A DNA stretch of 64,000 bases from a virus. Below are positions 61,701-64,000 of this stretch, in pieces; positions within the stretch are counted from its first letter, which is position 1, and each line of letters starts with the position of its first letter. The notes beneath the pieces were generated by a model. It was not told where the DNA came from. It searched no databases and saw only the letters and a program-made list of their open reading frames with translations. The stretch spans positions 47,990 through 111,989 of IMG/VR virus record IMGVR_UViG_3300025543_005580; one strand, written 5' to 3'. A program made the translations under genes and the position numbers.

Positions 61701-64000
61701 ATTCTTCTTTAGATGTAAATCTACCACCTTCTATTGCAAAACTACTATTAGTACTAAAAGATTGTGTTATTGATGAACCTGTTACTTTTGGATGTATTGA
61801 TGTTGAACCGGTGTACAATTCACCACCTAAAGATGCTCTAAATGCTAATTGATTTGCTGATTGGTAGACGGAATTACCCTCAATAGAGTTATGATTCATT
61901 ACATAATCATTAAATACACTTTGAGATAATGCGGGGATGTAATATCTAATTTCTTGTAGAGAACCGCTAAATTTATCAAATGTTGATATATTAGCGAAAG
62001 TTGAAGTAGTACCAGAAATATATGGAGATGGGTCTTCAGTAAAAGAAACTGAACCTGTAAATCCAATTGAAGATCCTTCTTCACCCGTATATATATTATT
62101 ACCTGCTAATAATGTAAATGTATTAAGTGAAGGATCAGGGTCGTAAGCTTCTTTTGTAACTGCAACAGACCACCATCCACCATCAAAGAAAGGTAGATAA
62201 ATACTTTCTGTAGTTCCATTTACAGATAATACTAATTTAGCATATTCATTTTCTGGGTTGGGGATTGAACCACTATATGAACCAGAAGTGTATCCTGAAC
62301 CTGTATATTGGAGATACAATTCTACATCAGTATCTAATTTCCATAAACTTTGTGTAGGTGAAGATATTGCTGAATCTAATCCTGGGGTTTTAAAACGGAA
62401 TTGAACTGTATTTGGAACAAAATTACCTGATGGGTCTTGCCAAGAATTATTTAATGCAAATTCTGATTCTATATACCCATCTGCTTGGGTATCCCATTTA
62501 TAATCATATTGGTTTTGCCAAAAATCATAATCATCAGAATCATCTATATCTTTACCACCAAATTCATTTACACGTAAGATTGTATCAGGAATACCATATA
62601 ATGATATTAATGATTTTAAACCAGCAACTGTACCTTTTTTCTTAAGTAAATATGGTAAATTATGATATATTCTTTTATAGATAGATTTATTAATATCATC
62701 TACTGGGTATAATGAACCTGTTGCTGATGCTGTTATATAAGTATCAATATATTCATATCCTGGAGGTGATGGTAATGAACCTGTGGTATTAGGTAAATTA
62801 AATAAACTGCCTGAAGGGGTAATACCTAATAAGGCACTATATAAATCTCCTGTTGAAAAATTATTTTGATATATATTTACACCTAAATCTCTAATTGCTT
62901 GAGCAATTAAATCTTTTGATATACCATAATTTAATCTATTATCAGCATCAAACTTATTTGTAACATCTTTTAAATATACCCATACATTATCATAATTTTG
63001 TCCTATCATTTCAACAAATAACTCGTAAGGAGCATTTGCTAAGTCATCTAAAATATATGATGGAATTGAATTAATTAAAGCATTATTGTTTTCACTATCA
63101 AAATATTCGGCTACTGCTGATTGGCTAGTTAGGAAATTTTGTCCTGCTGTAGAAACTGTAGTTGCATTAGTATATGGAAATGTATTATTTGTTTTAGGCC
63201 AAGAAGTTGATCCTGAAGTATAATATAAGTGATATTCATACCCATCAAAATTAGTAATAATATCATCTATTTTAGATTGATATATTACATTACTAGATGA
63301 TACATAATAATTAGAAGTAGTATTATCTGATAAACTGGCACTATTATTATATTCTTCTATAAGAGATAATTTATAATAAAAATTTTCTAATCTAGTTTGT
63401 GCTGAGGAGAAATTAATGAATTGAGAATAATCATTATAATCAATATTTATTTTAATTCCCTTATTAGCTAATAAACTATTTATTTGGTATTGTAAACTAC
63501 CTGATCCTTGTGATGAAGTAGTTTGAGATAAAGAAGAATAATTACCATATTCTGTGGAATTATTTATTTGGTCCTTAATAGCTAAATTAACATTAGGACC
63601 TTTTAAATAAATGTTTTGATCATTTGTGTCAAAAACCGTTGTAATATTAATATTATATGCTTGAGGTTCTGCTACTTTTTCAACTACCCATAATGTAGTA
63701 TTAACTGAGAAGTCTTGGGGTAATGGTTCATATAATTTAATTAATACTGTTGGGTTATTAACGTCAGAATCATCTAATAACACATTATTAGCTATAACTA
63801 GTTGATTATACCCAAAATTAAGGTAAAAATCAGGATATGCTAGTGATGATGATTGATTTTGTTCAATAAATTCTGCAGTAGATCCGATTATATCTGTAGT
63901 GGATATATCAGTACTATTTAATCTAATTTCTGTTCTATTAGTAGATATTTCACTAATATAGTATAAAGTAGATCCATTTGAACCTAATAATGGTCTTAAA
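58783..64000 (-). CDS. Very large tail/baseplate structural protein, N-terminus outside window
   Basis: The frame is open from 58783 to the window end: about 1738 residues are seen and the start lies beyond 64000. A GTG at 63783 could be mistaken for the start, but coding sequence continues smoothly upstream (ISEISTNRTEIRLNSTD, LAYPDFYLNFGYNQLVI). Features: LPYLLKKKGTVAGLKSLISL then YGIPDTILRVNEFGG (nt ~62560-62660), a motif of phage tail proteins; a laminin-G/concanavalin-type lectin module (nt ~61900-62450, ending FSGSLQEIRYYIPAL); and many beta-rich blocks. It is probably a tail-spike or baseplate protein binding host glycans. Confidence 0.87.
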   Translation of the reverse strand, partial: LRPLLGSNGSTLYYISEISTNRTEIRLNSTDISTTDIIGSTAEFIEQNQSSSLAYPDFYLNFGYNQLVIANNVLLDDSDVNNPTVLIKLYEPLPQDFSVNTTLWVVEKVAEPQAYNINITTVFDTNDQNIYLKGPNVNLAIKDQINNSTEYGNYSSLSQTTSSQGSGSLQYQINSLLANKGIKINIDYNDYSQFINFSSAQTRLENFYYKLSLIEEYNNSASLSDNTTSNYYVSSSNVIYQSKIDDIITNFDGYEYHLYYTSGSTSWPKTNNTFPYTNATTVSTAGQNFLTSQSAVAEYFDSENNNALINSIPSYILDDLANAPYELFVEMIGQNYDNVWVYLKDVTNKFDADNRLNYGISKDLIAQAIRDLGVNIYQNNFSTGDLYSALLGITPSGSLFNLPNTTGSLPSPPGYEYIDTYITASATGSLYPVDDINKSIYKRIYHNLPYLLKKKGTVAGLKSLISLYGIPDTILRVNEFGGKDIDDSDDYDFWQNQYDYKWDTQADGYIESEFALNNSWQDPSGNFVPNTVQFRFKTPGLDSAISSPTQSLWKLDTDVELYLQYTGSGYTSGSYSGSIPNPENEYAKLVLSVNGTTESIYLPFFDGGWWSVAVTKEAYDPDPSLNTFTLLAGNNIYTGEEGSSIGFTGSVSFTEDPSPYISGTTSTFANISTFDKFSGSLQEIRYYIPALSQSVFNDYVMNHNSIEGNSVYQSANQLAFRASLGGELYTGSTSIHPKVTGSSITQSFSTNSSFAIEGGRFTSKEEYIYLDQFPAGIKNRVSDKIKQSSIVLPYTGSLSNTIPNTSLSPFIRVQQNTYASESYTHDLDYVEVAFSPQNEINDDIIDSIGYLNIGDYIGDPRQVSSSSETYPQLDTLRDEYFAKYKNEYNIFDYVRLIKYLDNSLFKMLQDFIPARSSLAAGVVIKQHLLERNKFPVPQATYSEDIYTASIEIGEYSAGNGGSMPDLEGEISGSGPGFNIIPITQSWTGSTPSLSGSVEFVNNDQHEFYDGELSGSAFVVTNGELNTECDPFKTPNTTETNFSSSYFSGTQSGWSNAHLYNTTNGRVILWWALDRIERDPTNIAIVNYYYTIKQIGLSDTSSNGVNLSSIIPQALNFSFPFINLQQSDISLPVDWSGVTSGPTLIGGPHVEIVRETIQENIAYPGVDNYYLISALSSNVSILIQQNQFISALSGSTPIVAPQLGTWDLNTVTSIEPFVQPSFPVSDCNVILNNASFNRVSNRYYDVDYSSNAVTAVNERAILNGSAPKANVQNSNYTLLRNINPRYLGTKNTSPKLNAITDDGLASIDHTSAYFLYSPGGNFNNIADRSGSALYTIGFMVDELGNTYEPQESESSYLPNLYSAFGKDSKITFVPTDTGSTVAGTYNVHLPATKIKPIIYSDTGSLGNDFLVSGSYTTMSFIPDPNEFANFNTYVTNTSNITVSSNSVKRYEPTFVFDDQAIGWGFNQTGQYQYYVSQSSNILARIDIDLECTNANTGTFAVKLYESSSLGNQLIASSSVPRGTTGVEFNLDITKDVKLISGNSYWINVENTSSGNLTIKDFDIFNDQPHFRLYPLDQTITVQTTGSWLYDSGSSNFTSVITASQELAQAYNYVQANVPGSGFQYPLLFNLQQNDEIRYNGTEQKVVEISKVEYEVDVLSNPTKYNLFVYFPKPLDMNSVDKDYYVFRRNVFQKNSIIIDGPGAVMQPGFILPEFQTPLLKENLSSIVRNLTDNGLISTT

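Noticed and set aside
63781-63783. GTG as start of the large tail protein
   Set aside because: The frame continues open to 64000 with protein-like sequence, so the true start lies outside the window.
1-64000. tRNA, rRNA, integrase, insertion sequences or plus-strand genes
   Set aside because: I looked for cloverleaf-like segments, transposase/integrase motifs and convincing plus-strand frames and found none; short structured RNAs could still be missed by eye.

Overview
The window is a late-gene region of a T4-superfamily tailed phage (a myovirus). Every gene I can support lies on the minus strand, so transcription runs from high to low coordinates. The DNA is A+T rich and densely packed, with frequent TAATG and ATGA stop/start overlaps and no gap above about 215 bases. 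The T4-type core is recognisable by motif and order: terminase gp17, portal gp20, prohead protease gp21, scaffold gp22, major capsid gp23, PhoH, and neck/tail-completion proteins gp13, gp14 and gp15. The host is not shown directly. Most starts, including that of the major capsid gene, lack a Shine-Dalgarno sequence and have A-rich leaders, as is known for Bacteroidota, so an aquatic Bacteroidota host is a reasonable but unproven guess.

Layout in transcription order. 64000-55380: a very large tail protein cut by the window edge, then four further tail/baseplate-type proteins. 55369-53185: GIY-YIG nuclease, primase and PD-(D/E)XK nuclease. 53160-37536: an unusual block of about twenty genes, mostly acidic or lysine-rich proteins of unknown function plus enzymes. 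37486-33165: an orphan gene with its own terminator, an accessory group (FAD dehydrogenase, cupin, NadR-like kinase), then small terminase-proximal genes. 33165-19628: the head and neck morphogenesis genes. 19611-1: two small virion-type proteins and four collagen-like fibre genes in a row, one encoding 4333 residues.

The most interesting system is in the 37.5-53 kb block. Six unrelated proteins start with the same ~18-residue peptide (consensus M-D/N-N-F-D-L-K-K-Y-L-A-E-G-R-L-F-E), which resembles the capsid-targeting sequences of T4 internal head proteins and carries the L-x-E signature cut by the T4 prohead protease. Many proteins here also carry hydrophobic-N-E (LNE, MNE, INE, VNE) tripeptides. 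In the 783-residue multi-enzyme protein (nucleotidyltransferase, zincin, zinc ribbon, second zincin, HAD phosphatase) such a tripeptide sits at each of the four domain junctions. I infer a packaged set of internal proteins, one of them a polyprotein, processed by gp21 in the prohead and possibly ejected with the DNA.

Regulation: the nonamer ATATTTATA (minus-strand reading) occurs 11 times just upstream of minus-strand starts and is the best late-promoter candidate. Four intrinsic terminators, all oriented for the minus strand, delimit the transcription units around the fibres, capsid, scaffold and orphan gene. I saw no tRNA, rRNA, CRISPR array, insertion sequence or plus-strand gene.
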